The position numbers and the translations under genes are program-made. DNA of 39,963 bases. It comes from Pseudomonadales bacterium. Its GTDB lineage: Bacteria; Pseudomonadota; Gammaproteobacteria; Pseudomonadales; Azotimanducaceae. Position 1 is the stretch's first letter. Every line of letters starts with the position of its first letter. The stretch covers positions 1 to 39,963 of the forward strand of contig SLQW01000028.1 in the NCBI GenBank assembly GCA_007131295.1, given 5' to 3'. The notes under the pieces are model-generated. The model saw only the letters and a list, made by a program, of their open reading frames with translations. It made no database searches and was not told where the DNA came from. This document shows, in pieces, positions 16,254 to 24,166 of this stretch.

Positions 16254-16493
16254 ATGCTCGTTTTGACCCGCCGCGCAGGTGAGTCCGTCATGATCGACGG
16301 CCACATCGAAATCAAGGTGCTGCGTATACGCGGCAATCAGGTGCATCTGGGGATCGACGCACCAGCAGAGACCCAGATTCACAGGCACGAAGTCTGGGTC
16401 CGCCTGCAGGCCCAGCCGGAAACCGACGCGTCAGAGGAGGCGGCTCTCCGTGGCGAACCCACGGCGCTCGCTTCATCCGGGGTGCGGGCCTGA
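16254..16493 (+). CDS. csrA: Carbon storage regulator CsrA
   Basis: The 79-residue protein matches CsrA/RsmA, the dimeric RNA-binding regulator that blocks or stabilises mRNAs at GGA motifs. It begins MLVLTRRAGESVMI, contains IRGNQVHLGIDAP, and has the RNA-contacting Arg at position 44 (IHRHEVWVRL), as in E. coli. The C-terminal tail (about 53-79) is Ala/Glu-rich, longer and unlike that of E. coli CsrA, so it may be a paralogue rather than the main copy. GGAGG at 16242-16246, seven bases from the ATG, fixes this start over in-frame codons upstream. It lies just before a storage-lipid synthase gene. Confidence 0.93.
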   Translation: MLVLTRRAGESVMIDGHIEIKVLRIRGNQVHLGIDAPAETQIHRHEVWVRLQAQPETDASEEAALRGEPTALASSGVRA

Positions 16494-16519
16494 GCGCCCG
16501 CGCCTGCACCCAACAGTCC

Positions 16520-16536
16520 TTGGCAGGATTCCTGCA
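16520..16536 (+). promoter_or_regulatory. Sigma-54 promoter upstream of the wax ester synthase gene
   Basis: The sequence TTGGCAGGATTCCTGCA has the invariant GG (16522-16523) and GC (16534-16535) exactly ten bases apart and differs from the RpoN consensus TTGGCACG-N4-TTGCA at two positions. Transcription would begin near 16547, leaving a leader of about 100 bases before the acyltransferase ATG. It lies in the gap between csrA and that gene. Confidence 0.55.
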
Positions 16537-16649
16537 TTAATCTGGCTGACATTGCTCGGGAGGCACGTTAGTAAGCACGTCATCCGCCCGTGTGATGCTC
16601 CGGCGTCCCGTAGACCCGGAACTATTCACCTCTTGGAGTGACGCCCGCC

Positions 16650-18119
16650 ATGGACAAGCTGAAGATTCTCGACGCCTCGTTTCTGTACGCCGAGACCGTC
16701 AACACACCGATGCACGTCGCGGCGGTTCAACACTTCGAGCTCCCCGCTGGACGCGAAGACGGCTTCTTCGAAGAACTCAAGCGCTACGTAGCGGATCGGG
16801 TTCACCTGATCCCCTTCATGACGCGCCGTCTCAAGGCGACGCCGCTGGGCATGGACCATCCGATCTGGGTCCGCGATGACCGTTTCGACATCGACTATCA
16901 CATTCAGCGCACGCGGGTCCCCGCCCCGGGAACCCAGCATCAGCTGGAGCAGACCGTAGCCCGTCTGCACGAAACGCCCCTCGATCGCAGTCGACCGCTC
17001 TGGCAGTACTGGCTCATCGAGGGCCTCGAGTCCGGGCACGTGGCCTGGTACACGAAGTACCACCATGCCTGCATCGACGGCATGGCTGGACAGGCCATCA
17101 TCGATATCCTGTTTGCCGATTCGCCGGAACTGCCGCCGGTGCCCGAGCGCGCGGACGCTGCCGACGACGCTGCGCCGGGGGTCATGTCGCTGCTCTGGGA
17201 TGCGGCCCGCAACGCGACGAGCCAGCCGGTGCGCAGCGCGCGCGGGCTGCCGAACCTGGCCCGTACCGCATGGAGTCTCGGACGCCGGGCGCTTGGCCGC
17301 GAAACGGGCGGCCTCGGTGCGCTCGGCCAGCGGGCACCGAAGACGCGGTTCAATGTCGCCGTCGGTCCCTACCGCAGTTTCGCTTTCGGGAGTCTGCCGC
17401 TATCCGGCGTCAAGGCCGTCGGCAAACCCCACGGCTGCAAGGCGAACGACGTCTTCATGGCCGTTTGTGCGGGTGCGCTAAGGCGCTACCTCGAAGAACG
17501 CGGTGAGATGCCGGAACGGCCGCTGATCGCCGGGGCACCTGTGTCCCAGCGGCAGGCGGGTGACCAGTCGATGAGCAATCAGGTGAGCATGCTGCTGACG
17601 TCACTCGAGACGCACATCGCAGATCCGGTTGCACGCATGCAGGCCATCCGCGATTCGGCGAACGTCGGCAAGGCCGTGGTCGCGGAACTGGCTGAAGTGG
17701 GAGGCTTCGACAACATGTCGTTTCCGGGCCTGCCGGCTGCGTTCCGAAGCGTGATGGCAGCGGCAGATCGCCTGCGCCTCGGCGACTTCCTTCCGATGCC
17801 GCTGAACGTGGTCATCTCGAACGTACCTGGCCCGCGTCGGCCTGTGTTTCTGAATCGCGCGCGCATGCTCACCCACTATCCGGTATCGATCCCGGCGCAT
17901 GGGACGGCGCTCAACATTACGCTGCAGTCCTATCAGGACCGCATGGATTTCAGCATTACGGCATGCCTCGATGCACTGCCGGACGCGGATTTGCTGCGGC
18001 ATGCGATGTACGATGCCTGGGAAGAACTGCAGCGCGCGGCGGGCGTGGAACCCGTTCCGGTCCTGCAGCCCGATCCCGTTGCGAGTGCGCCTGAAGGCAT
18101 GGCGGTTCGGGCCGCCTGA
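16650..18119 (+). CDS. Wax ester synthase / diacylglycerol acyltransferase (WS/DGAT)
   Basis: The 489-residue protein makes storage lipids by moving a fatty acyl group from acyl-CoA to a long-chain alcohol or diacylglycerol at the inner face of the membrane. The catalytic HHxxxDG reads HHACIDG (138-144), the PLW motif is at 116-118 (SRPLWQYWLIEG), and the later ND motif is KANDVFMAVCAGALRRYL. The length is slightly above the usual 450-480. ATG 16650 with GGAG eleven bases upstream is preferred to the GTG at 16638, which would overlap that site. It sits downstream of csrA and a sigma-54 promoter, and meets the next gene tail to tail at TGATCA. Confidence 0.93.
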   Translation: MDKLKILDASFLYAETVNTPMHVAAVQHFELPAGREDGFFEELKRYVADRVHLIPFMTRRLKATPLGMDHPIWVRDDRFDIDYHIQRTRVPAPGTQHQLEQTVARLHETPLDRSRPLWQYWLIEGLESGHVAWYTKYHHACIDGMAGQAIIDILFADSPELPPVPERADAADDAAPGVMSLLWDAARNATSQPVRSARGLPNLARTAWSLGRRALGRETGGLGALGQRAPKTRFNVAVGPYRSFAFGSLPLSGVKAVGKPHGCKANDVFMAVCAGALRRYLEERGEMPERPLIAGAPVSQRQAGDQSMSNQVSMLLTSLETHIADPVARMQAIRDSANVGKAVVAELAEVGGFDNMSFPGLPAAFRSVMAAADRLRLGDFLPMPLNVVISNVPGPRRPVFLNRARMLTHYPVSIPAHGTALNITLQSYQDRMDFSITACLDALPDADLLRHAMYDAWEELQRAAGVEPVPVLQPDPVASAPEGMAVRAA

Positions 18120-18590
18120 TCAATCCCGGCTCGCCGCCTGTGCTGGCGCCTGCAGCAGAAAGGCAGGCGTCTCACAGACGGCGTAGGGCCTGAGCCAGGA
18201 CGCGTCCAAATGGACGCGTCTGACCCGAAGCCCTTCTCGGCGTTCCCTTTCCAGCTGCCATTGCGACGGCGCCAAGGCTACGGATTCTGCCTCCTCGAAC
18301 AGCGGGCTGACCGCGCCGGTCCGGCCGAGGCGCACCCGCGTCTCGCGCGTTGTCGCCATACTGTGTACCTCGATGTCTGTGATCTCTGCCCAGTGGGTGA
18401 GGCGCAGCGGTGAGCCCGTGGCCAACAGCAGATAAAGCCGCTGCTCCTGCTCGAGGGCGTCTTGCAACAGGTCTGCTGCCACGTACCAGGGGTGGGCGTC
18501 GCGGTAGGCACCGACGTCGCCTTCCTCCAAGAGACGCTTCAAAACGCCTTCGTGCACGGCGACGGCCAGACAGTAGGGATGAGCTTGCAC
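18120..18590 (-). CDS. Hypothetical protein
   Basis: The predicted protein has 156 residues and I do not recognise its family. The GTG start at 18590 is supported by GGAG five bases upstream. The first half (about 20-75) reads like a folded alpha/beta domain (AADLLQDALEQEQRLYLLLATGSPLRLTHWAEITDIEV), the second half is Arg/Glu-rich. There are no membrane segments or signal peptide. The pattern of a hydrophobic strand followed by AEITDIEV vaguely recalls PUA-like RNA-binding folds, which is only a guess. It converges exactly on the wax ester synthase stop and is divergent from the FAN1 gene. Confidence 0.6.
   Translation of the reverse strand: MQAHPYCLAVAVHEGVLKRLLEEGDVGAYRDAHPWYVAADLLQDALEQEQRLYLLLATGSPLRLTHWAEITDIEVHSMATTRETRVRLGRTGAVSPLFEEAESVALAPSQWQLERERREGLRVRRVHLDASWLRPYAVCETPAFLLQAPAQAASRD
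18199..18220. repeat. Perfect hairpin built from two copies of a palindrome
   Basis: GACGCGTCCA (18199-18208) and TGGACGCGTC (18211-18220) are perfect inverted repeats with a two-base gap. Each arm contains the self-complementary GGACGCGTCC or most of it. It falls inside the coding region of the hypothetical gene, about 90 bases from its stop and from the end of the wax ester synthase gene, and could act as a transcript-end structure on either strand. Confidence 0.5.
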
Positions 18591-18704
18591 GCCTGCTCCA
18601 GGTTCTAAACGAGAGTGCGTGGCTCGCAGCCTAACGTGCTCTGGCCTTCAGCTCACGCAGCGTGATCTTGTTCTGGCTGTCCGCGCCTGATGCTGTACAC
18701 TTTT

Positions 18705-18725
18705 CTATACTGTACGAACAAACAC
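18705..18725 (+). promoter_or_regulatory. -10 element TATACT overlapping a LexA-box-like sequence
   Basis: TATACT (18705-18710) is a good -10 hexamer. It runs directly into TACTGTACGAACAAACAC, which fits the gammaproteobacterial SOS box CTGT-N8-ACAG except for the last base (ACAC). No clear -35 is seen. The position just upstream of the FAN1 start suggests damage-inducible control of the nuclease-helicase operon, as an inference. A second CTGTAC occurs at 18693-18698. Confidence 0.35.
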
Positions 18726-18741
18726 ATGGCGCTGGGTGACG

Positions 18742-20364
18742 ATGCCACCGCCCGACTACTACCGTGCCAACCTGGAGCGGATCATCCACTGGGTCGAGTC
18801 CCACTATGGGCACCTGGTGGATGCGCCGCTGCTTGGTTTCGTCACACGCTTGCGACGGCTGCCGGTCCATGCCCAGCGCTTGTATGTCCGTCTGCTGATG
18901 CGTCGCGGTCCCTGGTTTCGGGTCGACCGGCTGGCGTATCCGGAAGTCGGGCCGACGGCACCGGCCGTGCTTGCGCTCTGTCTCGCGGGACTCGCTGAAC
19001 TGGCGGGCGCTCATCGTACGCGCGAGCGCCTCGCGCTTCTGCGTAGCGACGAACTCGCGGATCTGCTGGACGGTCAGGCTGCCGACGGCTGGATAAGAGA
19101 GGCGCGGAAAAATGACCGCCTGGCAGCCTGCGAGGAGCTGGAGCCAACGGCTCTGGCAAGCGTTCCGGAGGCGCTGGCACTCCTTGGTGCCGAACAGGTC
19201 CTTTGCCTGCAGCTGTTGTTTTTCGCTAATGACCGCCAGGATCTGGTGGATTTCATCCTCGCAGATCTCGGCATTCTGCGCTTCGAGCCGGTCTCTGTGG
19301 AGCCGGTCCTGCCGTGGCGTGAAGCGTCACAGGTGCGGCGCGACCTTCGCTGTCTCGACGCGGCAGACGAGCTTTCCGCGTTCGCGGCAGCGGCGGCGCT
19401 TCCGGAGTGGGGCGCTCTCGCGCGCCTGGAGACCGCATTGAAGTCGCCCGCAACTGCGACCCGGGTCGAGGTTCGCCGCAATCGGGCACTGCTGCGTCTT
19501 GCTCGTTGCTGGCTGGAGTATGGTGATGAGCGGCGCGCGCTCGCCGTGCTGGCGCATGCCTCGGGGGCGCCGGCCCGGGAAGCGCATTGTCGCCTGCTCG
19601 CTTCATGCGGTGAGATGGAGGCAGCGGAACGCCTGCAGGCGCAGCTGATGGCCGCCCCCGACGGCGACGCAGAGGTGCAGTTCGCCAAGCGCTTCGAGCC
19701 CGACCGGGGGCGCTGCCGTCCCCTAGGTCGTACCGGGCCGTGGCGGAGTCGGCGCCTGACGCTGGTGCGCATGGATCCAACTGAGCGGATCGAGCAGGTC
19801 GTTATGCATACCCTTGCTCAGGGCGGGGGCCAGGCGCTCCACGTAGAAAATGCCCTGATCGGTCTGATTGTCGGCCTTGCATTCTGGGACATCGTCTTTG
19901 CGCCGCTCCCTGGCGCATTCGTGCATCCGTTCCAGAGCGCGCCTCTCGACCTGTTCGAGGCCGGTTTTCGCTCTCGCCGCGCCGAGGCCATCGACGCTCG
20001 CCTGTGTGAACTCGCCAACGGAAGTTCAGGTAGCAAGCAGCTTCTGGACCGGTGGCAGGCGCGGTTTGGCACGGTCAACGCCCTGGTTCCCTGGCATCGT
20101 TTCAGCGCCAGGGAGGTGCAACGGATCCTGGAGGCGCTGCCGGCTCCCGTTCTGGCATGCCTGTGCAAAACGGCACTCGAACACCCCCCGTTGCTGCGGC
20201 GAGGGTTCCCGGACCTGATACTGCTTGGGGACGCTCCGGGCCATTTCGGCTTCATCGAGGTCAAGGGGCCGGGCGACGTACTGCGGCCTGAGCAGAGGCG
20301 TTGGCTCGGTGCCATGGCCAATGCGCGCCTACCCGTTCACGTGCTCGAAGTTCGCTGGGCATGA
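18742..20364 (+). CDS. FAN1-type VRR-NUC structure-specific nuclease
   Basis: The 540-residue protein is a bacterial homologue of FAN1, the 5'-flap/interstrand-crosslink nuclease. An all-helical N-terminal half with repeat-like stretches (about 200-320) corresponds to the SAP/TPR region. The C-terminal VRR-NUC domain is clear: E369 in HVENALIGLIVG, followed by LAFWDIVF, PFQSAPLDL, then D491 in GFPDLILL and E506/K508 in FIEVKGPGD, completing the PD-(D/E)XK catalytic set. I choose ATG 18742; GTG 18736 is an alternative. The stop overlaps the helicase start as ATGA. Bacterial FAN1 acts in crosslink repair; here it is coupled to an Fe-S helicase, mirroring the eukaryotic FAN1/FANCJ theme. Confidence 0.93.
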   Translation: MPPPDYYRANLERIIHWVESHYGHLVDAPLLGFVTRLRRLPVHAQRLYVRLLMRRGPWFRVDRLAYPEVGPTAPAVLALCLAGLAELAGAHRTRERLALLRSDELADLLDGQAADGWIREARKNDRLAACEELEPTALASVPEALALLGAEQVLCLQLLFFANDRQDLVDFILADLGILRFEPVSVEPVLPWREASQVRRDLRCLDAADELSAFAAAAALPEWGALARLETALKSPATATRVEVRRNRALLRLARCWLEYGDERRALAVLAHASGAPAREAHCRLLASCGEMEAAERLQAQLMAAPDGDAEVQFAKRFEPDRGRCRPLGRTGPWRSRRLTLVRMDPTERIEQVVMHTLAQGGGQALHVENALIGLIVGLAFWDIVFAPLPGAFVHPFQSAPLDLFEAGFRSRRAEAIDARLCELANGSSGSKQLLDRWQARFGTVNALVPWHRFSAREVQRILEALPAPVLACLCKTALEHPPLLRRGFPDLILLGDAPGHFGFIEVKGPGDVLRPEQRRWLGAMANARLPVHVLEVRWA

Positions 20365-22973
20365 AGTCGACGCGCTTTCGTGCTTCGGTAGGCCACGTGG
20401 CCGACTTCGTTCATGCCTCCGGCGACCTCGGAGGGCGGGGCGGACCTATGGTAAGGCCCATCGAAGGCCTGCGTCGCCAGCAGGCTCATCAGGCGCGCTA
20501 CGGCAAGGATCACCGGCGTGAGGTGGCGCTCGAAGCTAGCTGGCGTCAGGACGACATTGAGTTGGTGCTTGCAGGCAGGGCCGATGGCATCGATCTGTCC
20601 GGAACCGAGCCGGTCGTCGAAGAGATCAAAACCTATCGCGGCGACCTCGAGTCCCTGCGCGCCCAACGTGGCGGTGTCCATGATGCTCAGGTAGCGCTCT
20701 ACGGAGCTTTGTTCAGCCGCGGTCGAAAGGAGAACACGCTCAAGACCCGAGTCCGCTATGTGCATGCGGACGACGATAGCTGGAGCGATGTAGAACGGTG
20801 CTGGTCGAGCGCCGAACTGGAGACGTTCTTCACGACCACGTGCAGCGCTTACGTCCGCTGGCTGCAGGCAGAGGCAGGCTGGCGGCAGGCGCGCAATGCG
20901 TCGCTGGCCGAGTTGAGCTTTCCGTACGGTGGGTTTCGTGCCGGGCAACGCCCGCTGGCGGCAGCGGTCTGGCGCGCGCTTGGCGATGGCAAGCCGCTGC
21001 TCGCAGAAGCGCCAACGGGCATCGGCAAGACCATTGCCGTCCTGTTCGGCGCCCTGCGTCGGCTACCGGAGATGGAAGGCACTCGCCTGCTTTATCTGAC
21101 GGCTCGGGGACCGGGGCGAGCCAGCGCACTCGCGGCTTCCGCCCGTCTGATCAGCTCTGGTGCCGCCTTGCGTGTGCTCGATCTGCGTGCGAGAGACCTG
21201 TTGTGCCTCGAGCCCGATACCCCGTGCAGCGGACAGGCGTGTCGCTATGCGCGTGGGTATTTCGATCGGCGCCGGAACGCGCTGCAGGCGCTGCTTTGGG
21301 GAGAAGAGCAGTCGACACCCGGCATTATCGATCTTGCGCGGGTGCGTGACGTAGCGCGTCGGCATTGCGTCTGTCCGGTGGCGTTGCAGCACGATGCGGC
21401 GCGCTGGTGCGACGTGATCGTGGCGGATATGAACCATGGCTTCGATCCCATCGCGCGCCAGCGTGTGCTGCTCGATCCCCAGGAGGGCGGTGCTGCAATC
21501 CTGATCGATGAGGCGCACAACCTGGAAGAGCGAGCGCGCGACATGCTGTCAGCGCGCCTCGAGGCTGGAGCCCTGCGAGAGCTGGCAGTCGGTGTCCGGA
21601 CGAGTGCGGTGGCCTTGGCGCGGCGGCTCCTGCGCCTCGCGCATGCCATCAGCGCCTGCCATGGCGGCACGACGGTCGCGGCGCTCGAGCCTGTGGCCGT
21701 GGCGTTGGAACGGGTGCTGCCGGAATTGAACGACTGGCTCGGCCGGGCGCCGGCGGGAGGGCTCTACGGTCGCAGTCGTGAAACCTATGGCTGTCTGCTG
21801 CGGTTCTGGCTCATCTGGCAGGAGGCGCTTGCTTCGCCCGACGCGTGGTGGGCGCACGGGCGTCGTGTGACGGGCGGCGACCACATTCTGCTTCTGCGCT
21901 GTCTCGCTCCGGCAAATGCCCTTGCGCGTGACCATGCACGATCGAAGGCCTTGGTGCTGTTCTCAGCCACGCTGCCGTCGGCCTGCCACATGCAGAAGGT
22001 CCTGGGTCTACCCGACACGGCCCGCAGTGTGCGCCTTGGCAGTCCTTTCCCTCCTGAGCGCCAGCAGGTGCTGCTGGTGCGAGACCTTGACCTGCGCATG
22101 TCAGCGCGCGAGCGCTCGACCCCGGCCCTGGCGCGTCTGATTGTGGATCTCGCTGCGTCCCGCCCCGGTCACCACCTCGTGTTCCTGCCTTCCTATGCCT
22201 TCCTCGAGCGGGTTCGGACCGAGGTGGCGGAACGCTTGCGTGCAGTCCTGCCGGACGCCGAGTGCCTGGTGCAAAGACCCGGAATGACCGATGACGAGCG
22301 TGCATCGTTCCTGCGCACGTTGTCCGACCCGGATGGCCGCACGCGTATTGCATTTGCGATCAGCGGTGGGCTTTTTGGTGAGGGGGTGGATCTGATCGGC
22401 GACAAACTCCTGGGCGTGGTGGTTGCCGGCCTGCCGATGCCGCCACCGGATGTCGAACGCAAAGCGATTGGCGATTATCATGGTCCCGAAGGGTTCGAAA
22501 TTGCCTTCCGAACACCCGCCATTACCCGCCTGCTGCAGGCTGCCGGCCGCCTCATCCGCAGTGAGCGGGATGTGGGCACGCTCTGCCTCGTGGATCATCG
22601 CCTGGCGCAATCCGGCTACCGTCGCCGTTTGCCCTCGAATTGGATCGTTTCCGAGATCGCGGCGGCGGAGGTAGCAGAACGGGTGCAGGCATTTTGGGCC
22701 GATCATGCCGCAACCAGCGAGCGACGGGACTGCCATGCGCAAGACGAAGATCATTTGCACCATCGGGCCGGCGACGGCGAGCTATCCCATGCTGGAAAAG
22801 CTCTACCGGGCGGGGATGAACGTGGTGCGGCTCAACATGTCCCACGCCGATCACGCGTCCGCACGCAAGGTGATCAACTGGATTCGTACGCTGAACCGGA
22901 AAGTGCGTTATCCAGTGCCGATTCTGCTCGATACGCAGGGGCCGGAGATTCGCACCGGGGACCTGCCCAATGA
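20361..22973 (+). CDS. XPD/DinG-like Fe-S DNA helicase with N-terminal Cas4-like nuclease domain
   Basis: The frame encodes 870 residues. An N-terminal PD-(D/E)XK module is visible: D75/D78 in GRADGID, E88/K90 in EEIKTY, and Q110-x3-Y114 in the Cas4/AddB style. The helicase follows: Walker A EAPTGIGKT (216-224), cysteines at 282, 289, 294, 336 and 338 in the place of the XPD/FANCJ Fe-S cluster, DEAH (383-386), motif V GEGVDL and motif VI QAAGRLIRS. Such enzymes unwind DNA 5' to 3'. It starts in an ATGA overlap with the FAN1 gene. Recognisable helicase ends near residue 775, but the frame has no stop until 22973, 239 bases inside pyk, so the last 80 residues look like an out-of-frame reading of pyk. 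Confidence 0.9.
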   Translation: MKSTRFRASVGHVADFVHASGDLGGRGGPMVRPIEGLRRQQAHQARYGKDHRREVALEASWRQDDIELVLAGRADGIDLSGTEPVVEEIKTYRGDLESLRAQRGGVHDAQVALYGALFSRGRKENTLKTRVRYVHADDDSWSDVERCWSSAELETFFTTTCSAYVRWLQAEAGWRQARNASLAELSFPYGGFRAGQRPLAAAVWRALGDGKPLLAEAPTGIGKTIAVLFGALRRLPEMEGTRLLYLTARGPGRASALAASARLISSGAALRVLDLRARDLLCLEPDTPCSGQACRYARGYFDRRRNALQALLWGEEQSTPGIIDLARVRDVARRHCVCPVALQHDAARWCDVIVADMNHGFDPIARQRVLLDPQEGGAAILIDEAHNLEERARDMLSARLEAGALRELAVGVRTSAVALARRLLRLAHAISACHGGTTVAALEPVAVALERVLPELNDWLGRAPAGGLYGRSRETYGCLLRFWLIWQEALASPDAWWAHGRRVTGGDHILLLRCLAPANALARDHARSKALVLFSATLPSACHMQKVLGLPDTARSVRLGSPFPPERQQVLLVRDLDLRMSARERSTPALARLIVDLAASRPGHHLVFLPSYAFLERVRTEVAERLRAVLPDAECLVQRPGMTDDERASFLRTLSDPDGRTRIAFAISGGLFGEGVDLIGDKLLGVVVAGLPMPPPDVERKAIGDYHGPEGFEIAFRTPAITRLLQAAGRLIRSERDVGTLCLVDHRLAQSGYRRRLPSNWIVSEIAAAEVAERVQAFWADHAATSERRDCHAQDEDHLHHRAGDGELSHAGKALPGGDERGAAQHVPRRSRVRTQGDQLDSYAEPESALSSADSARYAGAGDSHRGPAQ

Positions 22974-24135
22974 CCTCAATCTGGCAACCGGCGATGTCAT
23001 CTCGGTCTCGGTGCGTGACCAGCAGGATGTGGAAGAAACCTCCATCCACGTCAATTACGTTGATCTCGTCGAGGCGGTGAACGTCGGTGACCGCATCACG
23101 GTCGACAATGGCCTGATTAATCTCGAAGTGCTGTCGAAGCATGGCGGGCATCTCACCTGCAAGGTGCTCGACGGCGGCGTTCTAGGCTCGAAGAAGCACG
23201 TGAACCTGCCCGGTATCCGCGTGAATCTGCCGGCGATCACCGACAAGGATGCCGCGGACATCGCGTTCGGAATCGAACAGGAGCTTGACTACATCGCGCT
23301 CTCCTTCGTCCGTCGTGCCGACGACGTGGCCCAGCTGCGGTATGTTCTTGGGTCCAAGGCGAACAAGGTGAAGGTCATCGCCAAGATCGAGGATGCCGAG
23401 GGCGTGGCCAACCTCGAAGAGATCATCCGGGTGGCAGACGGCGTGATGGTTGCGCGTGGTGACCTGGGCGTCGAAATCGACCTTGCGGAACTGCCCAATG
23501 TTCAGCGACGCATCGTCCGCTTGTGTCAGGAGGCGGGCAAACGCGTGATCGTCGCGACCCACCTGCTCGAGTCCATGATCGCCAATCCGATTCCGACCCG
23601 TGCCGAAGTCACCGATGTTGCCAACGCGGTATACGAAGAGGTCGACGCCGTGATGCTATCCGGTGAAACCTCCGTCGGCAGATACCCGGTGCGCTGCGTC
23701 GAGTATCTCGATGCCATCGCTCGCTCGAGCGAGCGTTTTCCCGGTCTCGGATTCGTCCGCAACCTGCGCATGGACAGCGAGAAGCGGCATCTGGCGAAGG
23801 CCGCCGTGGATCTCGCCGAGTCGATCGGGCTGAAGGGCATCCTGGTAATCACGCGGCGGGGGATCATGGCGGATCACGTTACGGCCTGCCATCCGAACAA
23901 GGTGCCTATCTTCGCATTTACCAACGACAGCGGAACGCGCCGGCGATTGATGCTCAACCGTCATCTGGTCTCCCATCGTACGGCATTCAGCCGCATCCCC
24001 GAGAAAACGCTGGAAACGGCCATGGCGGTGCTCGTAGAGCGCGAGGGCTTCAACTCCGGCGACCAGGTGGTGGTGCTTTCGGATGTGCTCGTAGGCCAGG
24101 GGGTCGACGCGATCCAGGTGCGCAGCGTGCCCTGA
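22735..24135 (+). CDS. pyk: Pyruvate kinase
   Basis: The 466-residue enzyme converts phosphoenolpyruvate and ADP to pyruvate and ATP. It starts MRKTKIICTIGPA, has R32/N34/S36 in VVRLNMSHA, DTQGPEIRTG (66-75), the K-containing IAKIEDAEGVANLEEI and VARGDLGVE metal site, and ATHLLESM where most have ATQMLESM. The C-terminal allosteric domain is present. ATG 22735 fits the family; an ATG ten codons upstream is also open. No good ribosome site precedes either, and the start lies inside the helicase frame, so translation may depend on coupling to the helicase. Placing a glycolytic enzyme behind DNA repair genes is unusual. Confidence 0.95.
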   Translation: MRKTKIICTIGPATASYPMLEKLYRAGMNVVRLNMSHADHASARKVINWIRTLNRKVRYPVPILLDTQGPEIRTGDLPNDLNLATGDVISVSVRDQQDVEETSIHVNYVDLVEAVNVGDRITVDNGLINLEVLSKHGGHLTCKVLDGGVLGSKKHVNLPGIRVNLPAITDKDAADIAFGIEQELDYIALSFVRRADDVAQLRYVLGSKANKVKVIAKIEDAEGVANLEEIIRVADGVMVARGDLGVEIDLAELPNVQRRIVRLCQEAGKRVIVATHLLESMIANPIPTRAEVTDVANAVYEEVDAVMLSGETSVGRYPVRCVEYLDAIARSSERFPGLGFVRNLRMDSEKRHLAKAAVDLAESIGLKGILVITRRGIMADHVTACHPNKVPIFAFTNDSGTRRRLMLNRHLVSHRTAFSRIPEKTLETAMAVLVEREGFNSGDQVVVLSDVLVGQGVDAIQVRSVP

Positions 24136-24166
24136 GCAGGTTGGCCGGCAGAACAGCGGCAGCCGT

